Below, in pieces: positions 1-6,973 of a stretch of 25,646 bases of DNA. Every line of letters begins with the position of its first letter. Within the stretch, counting starts at the first letter, position 1. Below the pieces are notes generated by a model. It did not search any database and was not told the DNA's origin. It saw nothing but the letters and a program-made list of their open reading frames with translations. Position numbers and translations under genes: made by a program. This stretch comes from DASYPQ01 sp041488095 (GTDB lineage: Bacteria; Planctomycetota; UBA1135; GCA-002686595). The DNA lies in contig JBGPOP010000049.1 in NCBI GenBank assembly GCA_041488095.1, positions 1 through 25,646 of the forward strand, read 5' to 3'.

Positions 1-134
1 CCTTGCAGCAGCTTCAGAACGCAGGCATCAACTCTCCGAGGGGCCTCGTCAGTCCTCGACCCTCCTCGGATCGCACCCGGCCCTCTTCAGGTCCGGTCTC
101 CGCCCAGGACCGCTTCGTCTGGTGAGAGATGCGG
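1..134. other. Unassigned left edge, no supported gene
   Basis: No gene can be supported here. Two plus-strand frames stay open to about position 124 or 160, but that is common at this GC content and no start codon or recognisable protein is visible; a C-terminal tail of a gene beginning outside the window cannot be excluded. A 7-bp inverted repeat (35-41 with 64-70, 22-nt loop) might act as a weak terminator for the minus-strand array that reads towards this edge. The recognisable homology to the paralog array stops abruptly at about 135, so this stretch lies beyond the duplication boundary. Confidence 0.4.
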
Positions 135-209
135 GCTAGCGAGGGAACTGATCGGTTGATGGGATGGTTCTCAATTCTGACTCGACACAGATCTCCTTGC
201 GCGGGAACT
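135..209 (-). pseudogene. Relic of the 5' end of a fourth array paralog
   Basis: This segment aligns without gaps to the start of gene 210-1646 and its upstream spacer (about 1621-1695, offset 1486). Read on the minus strand, the position matching the ATG at 1644-1646 is ATC at 158-160, followed by codons for N-R-S-V-P, exactly as in the intact neighbour, and then homology ends. The GAGGAGG ribosome binding site of the intact copy (1652-1658) is changed to a GAGAACC-like sequence here. Start codon and ribosome binding site are therefore both lost, and only about nine codons of the gene remain. The simplest reading is the truncated end of a tandem duplication. Confidence is good for the homology and moderate for the interpretation. 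Confidence 0.7.
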
Positions 210-1646
210 TCATGGACTCCAAACGAGCGAGCCAGCCTGGCTGTCGTTGAAGGTGCTCGCCTTGTGGCCGCACGGGCTCGCCGCAGCCGGGTCGCGGTAG
301 TACGTCATGTAGTAGCGCGTCTGTCCCGGGCCGATGGGATCGCCCAATGCCGCTGACCGTGTGTGGACGTCCGGATCGGGGACGCCAGGACGGCTGATCC
401 AGCCGCTCGATGCGACGCCGGTGTAGAGGCGCTTCAGGATGCCGGAGACGCAGCGGACGCCGGCGCCGTACAAGACACCCGTCGAGATGCTCGCGGTGCC
501 TTGCAGGAAGATCGTGAGGGACGTGCTGTTCTCACCCGTGGAGGTGAACGTCAGCGAGTCGGCCGCGAGCGAGGCGATCCCCGTCGCGTAGAGAAGGCAG
601 CTGTCATTGGGCCATCCACCGAAGTTGTTGCAGCCCATGCCCGTGCCCACGGGTGGATTGTTGCACGGGCAGGAGATGACGCCGTTCTGCCCAGGCAGGC
701 AGAAGTCGGCCATCGGCGAGGCCGTCGGGCAGCCGGTGTTCGCGAAGAGCTTCAGGTGGAAGTCGGGCAGCGGAATGCTACCGAAGTAGTAGCAGCCCGG
801 GGCCACCTGGGGCGTCGGTCCGGTGATGCGAAAGAAGTCGCTCGTAGACATTCCCGTGCCCTCTTCCGCAAGGTTGATCGGCGCATCCCAGATTGTGCCA
901 TCCGTGCCCGTGCAGGGAGTGAATGGGTGGCTGCTGCCGCCCATCCACGAGTAGTTGCCGGCGATGATCGGGCCCGTGCCGGCGGCTGTCGTGAAGGCAG
1001 GGGCCGTCGGGCCATTCCCCCAGCCGAATTGCTCGGAGGTCGAGGGGCCGGTCCACGTGCCGTCGCCATCGGCGGAGAGCACGAAGGCCGGAGTCGTCGC
1101 ACTGGTGTCGACGTCGAGGATCCAGCACTGCAGGGTTCCCGTCGCGGTGCCGCCCGGGAGGCCTGTGATGGTGAACGTGTAGTTCGGGACCATGTCGGCG
1201 GAACCGCACACCGTGTAGCTGTTGGCGAACTTGTGATCCCAGGTGATGCCGCCCCCGACCAAGCGGGAGCAGTAGGCAACCTGGAAGCCGTTGATCGTGT
1301 AGCTCGTGAGGCAGCCCGGAGCTTCGTCGTTTCGCGAAGCACCGTAGAAGATGCTGGGCGTCGTCGGACCACTCGGGCTCGGGATGCGGCTCCTGTGCTG
1401 CCACTCCTCGCCGCTGTTCATGGCGCCGAAGTAGATGCCCGAGCACGTGTTGTTGTAGATGCTGTCCGGGCCTGCGATGTTGGCGAACGTCGCGTTGCGC
1501 GTCCAAGTGCCCGTCGCCACGTGGTAGACGCCAGCATGTCGGATCGGCGCGGTGATCGGCATCAAGCGCGAGCTGAGGTTCTGCTGCGCCATCGAACTTG
1601 CGGCGAGGAGCGCGAGGGCAGCCAGCGGGGGAACTGATCGGTTCAT
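210..1646 (-). CDS. Secreted planctomycete-type beta-rich protein, array copy 1
   Basis: Protein of 478 residues with a clear signal peptide (residues 1-20: NRS n-region, Ala/Leu core, cleavage likely after S-M-A before QQ), so it is predicted to be exported. Residues about 30-300 are rich in Thr, Gly, Asn and aromatic residues and include the motif TGLPGGTATG and a D-V-D-T segment. Residues about 310-478 form a separate domain beginning FCLPGQNG with C-P-C-N-N-P-P and G-C-N-N-F motifs, then a beta-rich stretch, and ending in VWSP; this resembles a C-terminal domain common in secreted proteins of uncultured planctomycetes. The ATG is supported by GAGGAGG at 1652-1658. Function unknown; a structural or surface-adhesion role is a guess. 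It is the last intact member of a three-gene minus-strand array. Confidence 0.85.
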   Translation of the reverse strand: MNRSVPPLAALALLAASSMAQQNLSSRLMPITAPIRHAGVYHVATGTWTRNATFANIAGPDSIYNNTCSGIYFGAMNSGEEWQHRSRIPSPSGPTTPSIFYGASRNDEAPGCLTSYTINGFQVAYCSRLVGGGITWDHKFANSYTVCGSADMVPNYTFTITGLPGGTATGTLQCWILDVDTSATTPAFVLSADGDGTWTGPSTSEQFGWGNGPTAPAFTTAAGTGPIIAGNYSWMGGSSHPFTPCTGTDGTIWDAPINLAEEGTGMSTSDFFRITGPTPQVAPGCYYFGSIPLPDFHLKLFANTGCPTASPMADFCLPGQNGVISCPCNNPPVGTGMGCNNFGGWPNDSCLLYATGIASLAADSLTFTSTGENSTSLTIFLQGTASISTGVLYGAGVRCVSGILKRLYTGVASSGWISRPGVPDPDVHTRSAALGDPIGPGQTRYYMTYYRDPAAASPCGHKASTFNDSQAGSLVWSP

Positions 1647-1695
1647 GGGATCCTCCTCAATCCTGACTCGAGACAGATCTCCTTGCGCGGGAACT

Positions 1696-3135
1696 TCATG
1701 GACTCCAAACGACCAAGCCAGCCTGGCTGTCGTTGAACGTGCTCGCCGAGTTCCCGCACGGACCGGCAGCCGCGGGGTCGCGGTAGTACGTCATGTAGTA
1801 GCGCGTCTCCCCCGCACCGATGGGGTTGCCCAATGTCGCTGACCGCGTGTGGACGTCCGGATCGGAGAGTCCAGGACGCCTGATCCAGCCGTAAGCGACG
1901 CCGGTGTAGAGGCGCTTCAGGATGCCGGAGACGCAGCGGACGCCGGCGCCGTACACGACGCCCGTCGGGATGCTCGCGGTGCCTTGCAGGAAGATTGTGA
2001 GCGACGTGCTGTTCTCACCCATGGAGGTGAAGGTCAGCGAGTCGGCCGCGAGCGAGGCGATCCCCGTCGCGTACAGAAGGCAGCTGCCATTGGCCCAAGG
2101 GACGAAGTTGCTGCAGCCCATGCCCGTGCCGGTCGGTGGGTTGTTGCACGGGCAGGCGATCACGCCGTTCTGCCCAGGCAGGCAGAAGTCGACCATCGGT
2201 GATGCCGTCGGGCAGCCGGTGTTCGCGAAGAGCTTTAGGTGGAGGTCAGGGTAGGGCGTACCTTGAAAAACGTAGCAGCCGGCGGGCACTTGGGGCGTAG
2301 GCCCGGTGATGCGGAAGAAGTCGTTCCCGGACATCCCCGTGCCCTCTTCCGCCAGGTTGATCGGCGCATCCCAGATCGTGCCGTCCGTGCCCGTGCAGGG
2401 CGTCAGAGGTCCGCCAGCGCCGCCTAACCACGTGTAGTTGCCCGCGACGATCGGGCCCGTGTAGGCGTATATCGTGAAGGCAGGGGCCGTCGGGCCATTC
2501 CCCCAACCGAACTGATCGTTCAGCCCGTAGGTGCTGCCGTCGTACGTGCCGTCGCCGTCGGCGGAGAGCACGAACGCCGGAGTCGTCGCATTGGTGTCGA
2601 CGTCGAGGATCCAGCATTGCTCGGCTCCCGTCGCGGTGCCGCCCGGGAGGCCTGTGATGGTGAACGTGTAGTCCGGGACCATGTCAGAGAGGGCGCACTC
2701 CCTGTAGTTGCTGGCGAACTTGTGCCTCCAGGTGATGCCACCCCCGATCAAGCCGGAACAGTAGGCAACCTGGAAGCCGTCGACCGTGTAGCTCGTCAGA
2801 CAACCCGGAGCTTCGTCGTTCCGCGGTGCGCCGTAGAAAACGCTCGGCCACGTCGGGCCGCTAGGGCTGGGAATGCGGCTCCTGTGCTGCCACTCCTCGC
2901 CGCTGTTCATGACGCCGAAGTAGACCTCCGAGCACGTGTTGTTGTAGATGATGTCCGGCCCTGCGATGTGGGCGATCGTCGCGTTGCGCGTCCAAGTCCC
3001 TGTCGCCACGTGGTAGACGCCCAGGTGCTGGATCGGCGCCGTGATCGGCATCAAGCGCGAGCTGAGGTTCTGCTGCGCCATCAGAGTCGCGGCGAGGAGC
3101 GCGAAGGAGACCGGAAGGAGAGCTGAACGGTTCAT
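1696..3135 (-). CDS. Secreted planctomycete-type beta-rich protein, array copy 2
   Basis: Protein of 479 residues, closely related to the gene at 210-1646 along its whole length, with the same signal-peptide pattern (MNRSALL start, Ala/Leu core, cleavage near M-A before QQ) and the same two-part layout. The C-terminal domain again carries C-P-C-N-N-P-P and G-C-S-N-F motifs and ends in VWSP. A longer reading from a TTG at 3162 exists, but the ATG at 3135 puts the signal peptide at the N-terminus and is preferred, although the upstream ribosome site is weak. A 49-bp spacer separates it from copy 1, and 51 bp from copy 3. DNA identity with copy 1 is very high in long blocks, which suggests recent duplication or gene conversion. 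Function unknown. Confidence 0.85.
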   Translation of the reverse strand: MNRSALLPVSFALLAATLMAQQNLSSRLMPITAPIQHLGVYHVATGTWTRNATIAHIAGPDIIYNNTCSEVYFGVMNSGEEWQHRSRIPSPSGPTWPSVFYGAPRNDEAPGCLTSYTVDGFQVAYCSGLIGGGITWRHKFASNYRECALSDMVPDYTFTITGLPGGTATGAEQCWILDVDTNATTPAFVLSADGDGTYDGSTYGLNDQFGWGNGPTAPAFTIYAYTGPIVAGNYTWLGGAGGPLTPCTGTDGTIWDAPINLAEEGTGMSGNDFFRITGPTPQVPAGCYVFQGTPYPDLHLKLFANTGCPTASPMVDFCLPGQNGVIACPCNNPPTGTGMGCSNFVPWANGSCLLYATGIASLAADSLTFTSMGENSTSLTIFLQGTASIPTGVVYGAGVRCVSGILKRLYTGVAYGWIRRPGLSDPDVHTRSATLGNPIGAGETRYYMTYYRDPAAAGPCGNSASTFNDSQAGLVVWSP

Positions 3136-3186
3136 GTTGATCTCGCGCGGGGACGCTCCCAAGTCAGATCTGCCGATCCATTTCTG

Positions 3187-4644
3187 CTACGGCGCCCAGG
3201 TCAGGCTGCCCGACTGGGTCGCGTTGAACGTGATCGTGATGTTCCCGCACGGCCCGGCTGCTCCCGGGTCGCGGTAGTAGGCGAGGTAATAGCGCTGCTG
3301 GCCCGCCTGGATCACGTCGCCGAGCTGGGCCGAGCGATCGTGAACCCTCAGTTGGCCCGAGCTCGGACGGCTGATCGTCCCGCCCGATGCCGAACCAGTG
3401 TAGAGGCGCTTCAGGCTCCCGCTGACGCAACGCACGCCCGCGCCGAACGCGACACCCGCGGCGATCGGCGAGGTGCCCTGGAGGAAGATCGTGAACGACG
3501 TCGCGTTCTCACCCGTCGCGGTGAAGATCACCGTGTCGGTCGAGAGCCCGGAGGTCCCCACCGCATCCAGCGTCGCGCCGCCGGTCATCGCGGCGAAGTT
3601 GTTGCAGCCCTTGCCGTGCGCGGAGGGAGGGTTGTTGCACGGGCAATTCATGACGCCGTCCGAGCCCGGGAAGCAGAACTTCGTGAAGGGCGACTGCGGC
3701 AGGCAGCCGGTATTGGCGTAGAGCTGCAGGTGGAAGTCGGCGTGGGGTTGACCGCCGAAGTAGTAGCAGCCCGGGCCTACCTTGGGAGGACTCGCGGGGG
3801 TGAGGCGGAAGAAGTCGTTCGAGGACATGCCTGTCCCCTCTTCCGCCAGGTTGATCGGCGCATCCCAGATCGTCCCGTCCGTGCCCGTGCAGGGGGTGAG
3901 CACGCCGACGTGGGGGCCGCCGGTCCAAGTGTAGTTGCCCGCGATGACCGGGCCCGTGCCGGCGGCTGTCGTGAACACCGGAGCCGTGAAGACCATCCCC
4001 CAGCCGAACTGATCGTTCAGCGAGTTGTTGGGCGGCGCGCCGGTGCCGTCGTAGGTGCCGTCGCCGTCGCCGGAGAGCACGAAGGCCGGACTCGTCGCGC
4101 TGGTGTCGACGTCGATGATCCAGCATTGCTCGCCGCCGGTCGCGGTGCCGCCCGGGAGGCCCGTGATGGTGAACGTGTAGTTCGGAACCATGTCGGCGGC
4201 GCCGCACGCCGTGTAGCTGTTGGCGAACTTGTGCCGCCAAGTGAGGCCACCCCCGATTAAGCCTGAGCAGTAGGCGACCTGGAAACCATTGATCGTGTAG
4301 CTCGTCAGGCAGCCCGGAGCTTCGTCGTTCCGCGGAGCGCCGTAGAAGACGCTCGGCCACGTCGGGCCACTCGGGCTGGGAATGCGGCTCCTGTGCTGGA
4401 ACTCCTGGCCGCTTTCCGTGGGGCCGTAGTAGATGCCCGAGCACGTGTTGTTGTAGATGAGTTCCGGCCCGGTGACGTTCGCGAGCGTCGCGTCGCGCGT
4501 CCATGTCCCCGTTGCCACGTGGTAGACGCCCAGCTGTCGGATCGGCGCGGTGATCGGCATCACCCGCGACCTGAGGCTCTGCTGCGCCGTCGCAGTACCC
4601 GCGAGGAGCGCGAGAACGAGCTGCCGGAGAGCCGAACACTTCAT
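3187..4644 (-). CDS. Secreted planctomycete-type beta-rich protein, array copy 3
   Basis: Protein of 485 residues and the most diverged of the three paralogs. It has a signal peptide (residues 1-20, basic start, Leu/Ala core, A-T-A before QQ) and the shared N-terminal block SRVMPITAPIRQLGVYHV. The C-terminal domain starts at FCFPGSDG, has C-P-C-N-N-P-P and G-C-N-N-F motifs, and ends LTWAP. The ATG is preceded by AGGGAGG (4650-4656 on the complement) with 5-nt spacing, a strong ribosome site. It is the first gene of the minus-strand array, so the array promoter should lie within 4645-5018, divergent from the MoxR operon. The molecular role is unknown; export and probable cell-surface or extracellular location are inferred from the signal peptide. 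Confidence 0.85.
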   Translation of the reverse strand: MKCSALRQLVLALLAGTATAQQSLRSRVMPITAPIRQLGVYHVATGTWTRDATLANVTGPELIYNNTCSGIYYGPTESGQEFQHRSRIPSPSGPTWPSVFYGAPRNDEAPGCLTSYTINGFQVAYCSGLIGGGLTWRHKFANSYTACGAADMVPNYTFTITGLPGGTATGGEQCWIIDVDTSATSPAFVLSGDGDGTYDGTGAPPNNSLNDQFGWGMVFTAPVFTTAAGTGPVIAGNYTWTGGPHVGVLTPCTGTDGTIWDAPINLAEEGTGMSSNDFFRLTPASPPKVGPGCYYFGGQPHADFHLQLYANTGCLPQSPFTKFCFPGSDGVMNCPCNNPPSAHGKGCNNFAAMTGGATLDAVGTSGLSTDTVIFTATGENATSFTIFLQGTSPIAAGVAFGAGVRCVSGSLKRLYTGSASGGTISRPSSGQLRVHDRSAQLGDVIQAGQQRYYLAYYRDPGAAGPCGNITITFNATQSGSLTWAP

Positions 4645-5018
4645 CGAGGCCTCCCTGGGACGCTCCGGGGCCGAGCATCCCCTGACAGGGTAGGTGACGA
4701 AGCCTGGCGCGGTCCATGTTCCCGGTATTCGCGCCCTCGAACCCCTCGCTCGGACCGCAACTCGGCTGCACTCGCGCCTGTACCCCTTGTGTTCGCTCCC
4801 TGTCGGGCTCCGCCTCGCGGCCGTAGGCCACGGCCCCTCGGCCCCCCGACACCCGCCGGAAAGTTCCTCCCTTCTCCGCCGTCCGATTCGCCCTCCCAGC
4901 GCTTAAAAAGGAAGGCTCGGGTGCCCCTGACGCCCCGACCCGATAGAAGAACTCTGCGGTCCGCCCGCCCCGGCACCCGAAGCCGGGGCCCATCCGCCCG
5001 CCCGAAAGGAACGAACCC
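4645..5018. promoter_or_regulatory. Divergent intergenic region between array and operon
   Basis: This 374-bp gap separates two divergently oriented units and should hold both promoters. No open frame here looks like a protein. The only AT-rich spot is around 4911-4920 (gcttaaaaag), and a GATAGA-like sequence lies at 4942-4947, but neither can be paired with a convincing -35 box. Near the operon start there is a hairpin (4968-4988). The ribosome binding site for MoxR is AAAGGA at 5005-5010, 8 nt before the ATG. Promoters are inferred from layout only. Confidence 0.5.
4968..4988 (+). promoter_or_regulatory. Small GC hairpin in the MoxR leader
   Basis: A perfect 7-bp inverted repeat (CCCCGGC with GCCGGGG) with a 7-nt loop lies 30 nt before the MoxR start. 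If transcribed it would sit in the 5' leader, upstream of the ribosome site. It could be an operator or leader structure, but hairpins this short arise by chance in DNA of this GC content. Confidence 0.25.
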
Positions 5019-6044
5019 ATGACCGACGCCCCCCTGGAGCGATTGCGCGCGCTGCATGCGCAGATGAAGACCGAGCTGCACCGCGTGATCGTCGGGCAGG
5101 ACGAGGTGATCGACGAGCTCCTCCTCGCCGTCCTCACCCGCGGCCACTGCTTGCTCGTCGGCGTTCCCGGCCTGGCGAAGACCCTCCTCGTGTCGAGCCT
5201 GGCGAAGACCCTCGACCTCACCTTCAACCGCATCCAGTTCACGCCCGACCTGATGCCCTCCGACATCACCGGCACCGAGCTCCTCCAGATCGACCCCGCG
5301 ACAAACGTCCGCACCTTCCGCTTCGCGCCCGGTCCCCTCTTCGCCAACGTCGTCCTCGCCGACGAGATCAACCGCACTCCGCCCAAGACCCAGGCCGCTC
5401 TCCTCGAAGCCATGTTCGAGCGCCAGGTCACCTCCGCCGGCAGGCGTCACCCGCTGCCCGATCCCTTCTTCGTGCTCGCGACCCAGAACCCGATCGAGCA
5501 GGAAGGCACCTACCCCCTCCCCGAGGCCCAGCTCGACCGCTTCATGTTCATGGTCCACGTCGGCTACCCGAGCGCCGACGACGAGCGCGAGATCCTCCGC
5601 CGCACGACCGGCGACGAGATGGCCGAGCCGAAGAAGGTCGTCGGCGCGGCCGAGCTGCTCGAGGCCCAGCGCGCCGTGCGCGCCATCGCGGTCTCCGACC
5701 ACGTGCTCGACTACGTCATGGCCCTGACCCGCGGCACGCGCGTGCGCTCGGAGAGCGCGCTCCCCTTCCTGCGCGAGTGGGTCACCTGGGGCGCCGGGCC
5801 GCGCGCCTCCCAGAACATCGTCCTCGGAGCCAAGGCCCACGCCGCTCTCGCCGGCCGCCGCCACGTCGCCGTCGAGGACGTCCAGGCCGTCGTGCACCCC
5901 GTGATGCGCCACCGCATCGTCACGAACTTCTCGGCCGCCGCCGAGGGGATCACCTCCGACACGATCGTCGACCGTCTCCTGCAGGAGGTGCAGCCCGGCG
6001 AGGGAATCGGAGCCGGCGTGCCGGGAGTCCCGGCCTCCCGCTGA
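5019..6044 (+). CDS. moxR: MoxR-family AAA+ ATPase
   Basis: Protein of 341 residues, the normal length for MoxR ATPases. The Walker A motif GVPGLAKT is at residues 48-55, Walker B VVLADE at 111-116, followed by the family sequence INRTPPKTQAALLEAM, and sensor 1 ATQNP at 154-158 followed by GTYPLPEAQLDRF. The C-terminal helical lid contains GPRASQ, the expected sensor-2 region. MoxR proteins are cytoplasmic ATPases that, with VWA-domain partners, help fold proteins or insert cofactors; that role is known for the family and inferred here. The ATG has an AAAGGA site 8 nt upstream. It is the first gene of the operon, followed after 18 bp by its usual DUF58 partner. Confidence 0.95.
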   Translation: MTDAPLERLRALHAQMKTELHRVIVGQDEVIDELLLAVLTRGHCLLVGVPGLAKTLLVSSLAKTLDLTFNRIQFTPDLMPSDITGTELLQIDPATNVRTFRFAPGPLFANVVLADEINRTPPKTQAALLEAMFERQVTSAGRRHPLPDPFFVLATQNPIEQEGTYPLPEAQLDRFMFMVHVGYPSADDEREILRRTTGDEMAEPKKVVGAAELLEAQRAVRAIAVSDHVLDYVMALTRGTRVRSESALPFLREWVTWGAGPRASQNIVLGAKAHAALAGRRHVAVEDVQAVVHPVMRHRIVTNFSAAAEGITSDTIVDRLLQEVQPGEGIGAGVPGVPASR

Positions 6045-6062
6045 GCCGCGCCCGGAGCCCAG

Positions 6063-6971
6063 ATGCCGAGCGCCGTGAAGAGCCTCGATCCGGCCGTCCT
6101 CGACCGGCTCTCCAGCTTGTCGCTGGTGGCGCGCACCGTCGTGGAGGGCTTCCGCGCGGGTCATCACCGCTCGAGCCACCTCGGCAGCTCGGTCGAATTC
6201 GCCCAGCACCGCGAGTACACGCTCGGCGACGAGCTGCGCCGCGTCGACTGGAAGGTCTTCGGCCGCTCCGACCGGCTGGTCGTCAAGCAGTTCGTCGAGG
6301 AGGAGAACCTCGTCTGCCACCTGCTCCTCGACGCCAGCGAGTCGATGGCCTACGGATCGCTCCCCTGGAACAAGCTCGACTACGCGCGCTGGTGCACCGC
6401 CGCGCTCGCGCACCTGGTGCTGTCGAGCCGCGACACGGCCGGCCTCGTGGTCTTCGACGAGACCTTCCGCACCAAGGTCCCGCCCGGCAACGGCGCGGTG
6501 CAGCGCAAGAGCATCCTCGACACCCTCGAGGCCGCGGAGGCGACCGGCAAGACCAGCCTGGGCTCGGTGATCGAGTGGCTGGCGCCCAAGCTCAAGCGCC
6601 GCGGCATCGTGTGCATCTTCTCGGACTTCTTCGACGAGCCGCAGAAGATCCTCGCGGGCGTCAAGCTCCTCCTCTCCGGCGGGCACGAACCGATCCTGTT
6701 CCAAGTGCTCGATCCCGAGGAGCTCTCCTTCGGCTTCGAGAGCCTGCTCAAGCTCGAAGGCCTCGAGCAGAGCGGCATCCACAAGATCGACCCGCGCGCG
6801 GTCCGCACCGCCTACCTCGAGGAGATCGGCCGCCACAACACCGAGCTCGCGCGCACGGCGCGGGCCCTCTCGGTCGACTTCGTCCAGCTCCAGACCTCGA
6901 CGCCGCTCGAGGCCGCCCTCTCGACCTACCTCGCCCACCGGATGGCGCGCGCGCGCGGGGGGAGGCGCTAG
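6063..6971 (+). CDS. DUF58 domain protein with VWA-like fold
   Basis: Protein of 302 residues. The DUF58 signature spans about residues 38-83: S-S-V-E-F-A-Q-H-R-E-Y, then GDELRRVDWKVFGRSDRLVVK. It leads into a VWA-type MIDAS motif, D-A-S-E-S at residues 90-94. No signal peptide or clear membrane helix is seen, so it probably acts in the cytoplasm. DUF58 proteins are almost always encoded next to MoxR and are thought to be its partner or adaptor. A GGAG ribosome site at 6054-6057 supports the ATG at 6063. The stop is 2 bp before the GTG start of the next gene, so translation is probably coupled. Confidence 0.93.
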   Translation: MPSAVKSLDPAVLDRLSSLSLVARTVVEGFRAGHHRSSHLGSSVEFAQHREYTLGDELRRVDWKVFGRSDRLVVKQFVEEENLVCHLLLDASESMAYGSLPWNKLDYARWCTAALAHLVLSSRDTAGLVVFDETFRTKVPPGNGAVQRKSILDTLEAAEATGKTSLGSVIEWLAPKLKRRGIVCIFSDFFDEPQKILAGVKLLLSGGHEPILFQVLDPEELSFGFESLLKLEGLEQSGIHKIDPRAVRTAYLEEIGRHNTELARTARALSVDFVQLQTSTPLEAALSTYLAHRMARARGGRR

Positions 6972-6973
6972 AC

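Noticed and set aside
363..1637. Long plus-strand open frame opposite array copy 1
   Set aside because: Arg/Ala-rich, with no signal peptide or known motif, and it lies exactly opposite a clear secreted protein whose paralogs conserve the minus-strand frame.
3509..5431. 640-codon minus-strand open frame across the intergenic region
   Set aside because: It runs out of frame through array copy 3, the promoter gap and antisense to MoxR; its sequence is low-complexity and Arg/Leu-rich.
4641..6938. 765-codon minus-strand open frame opposite MoxR and DUF58
   Set aside because: An antisense shadow of two well-recognised genes; Gly/Ala/Glu/Arg/Leu composition typical of the complement of GC-rich codons.
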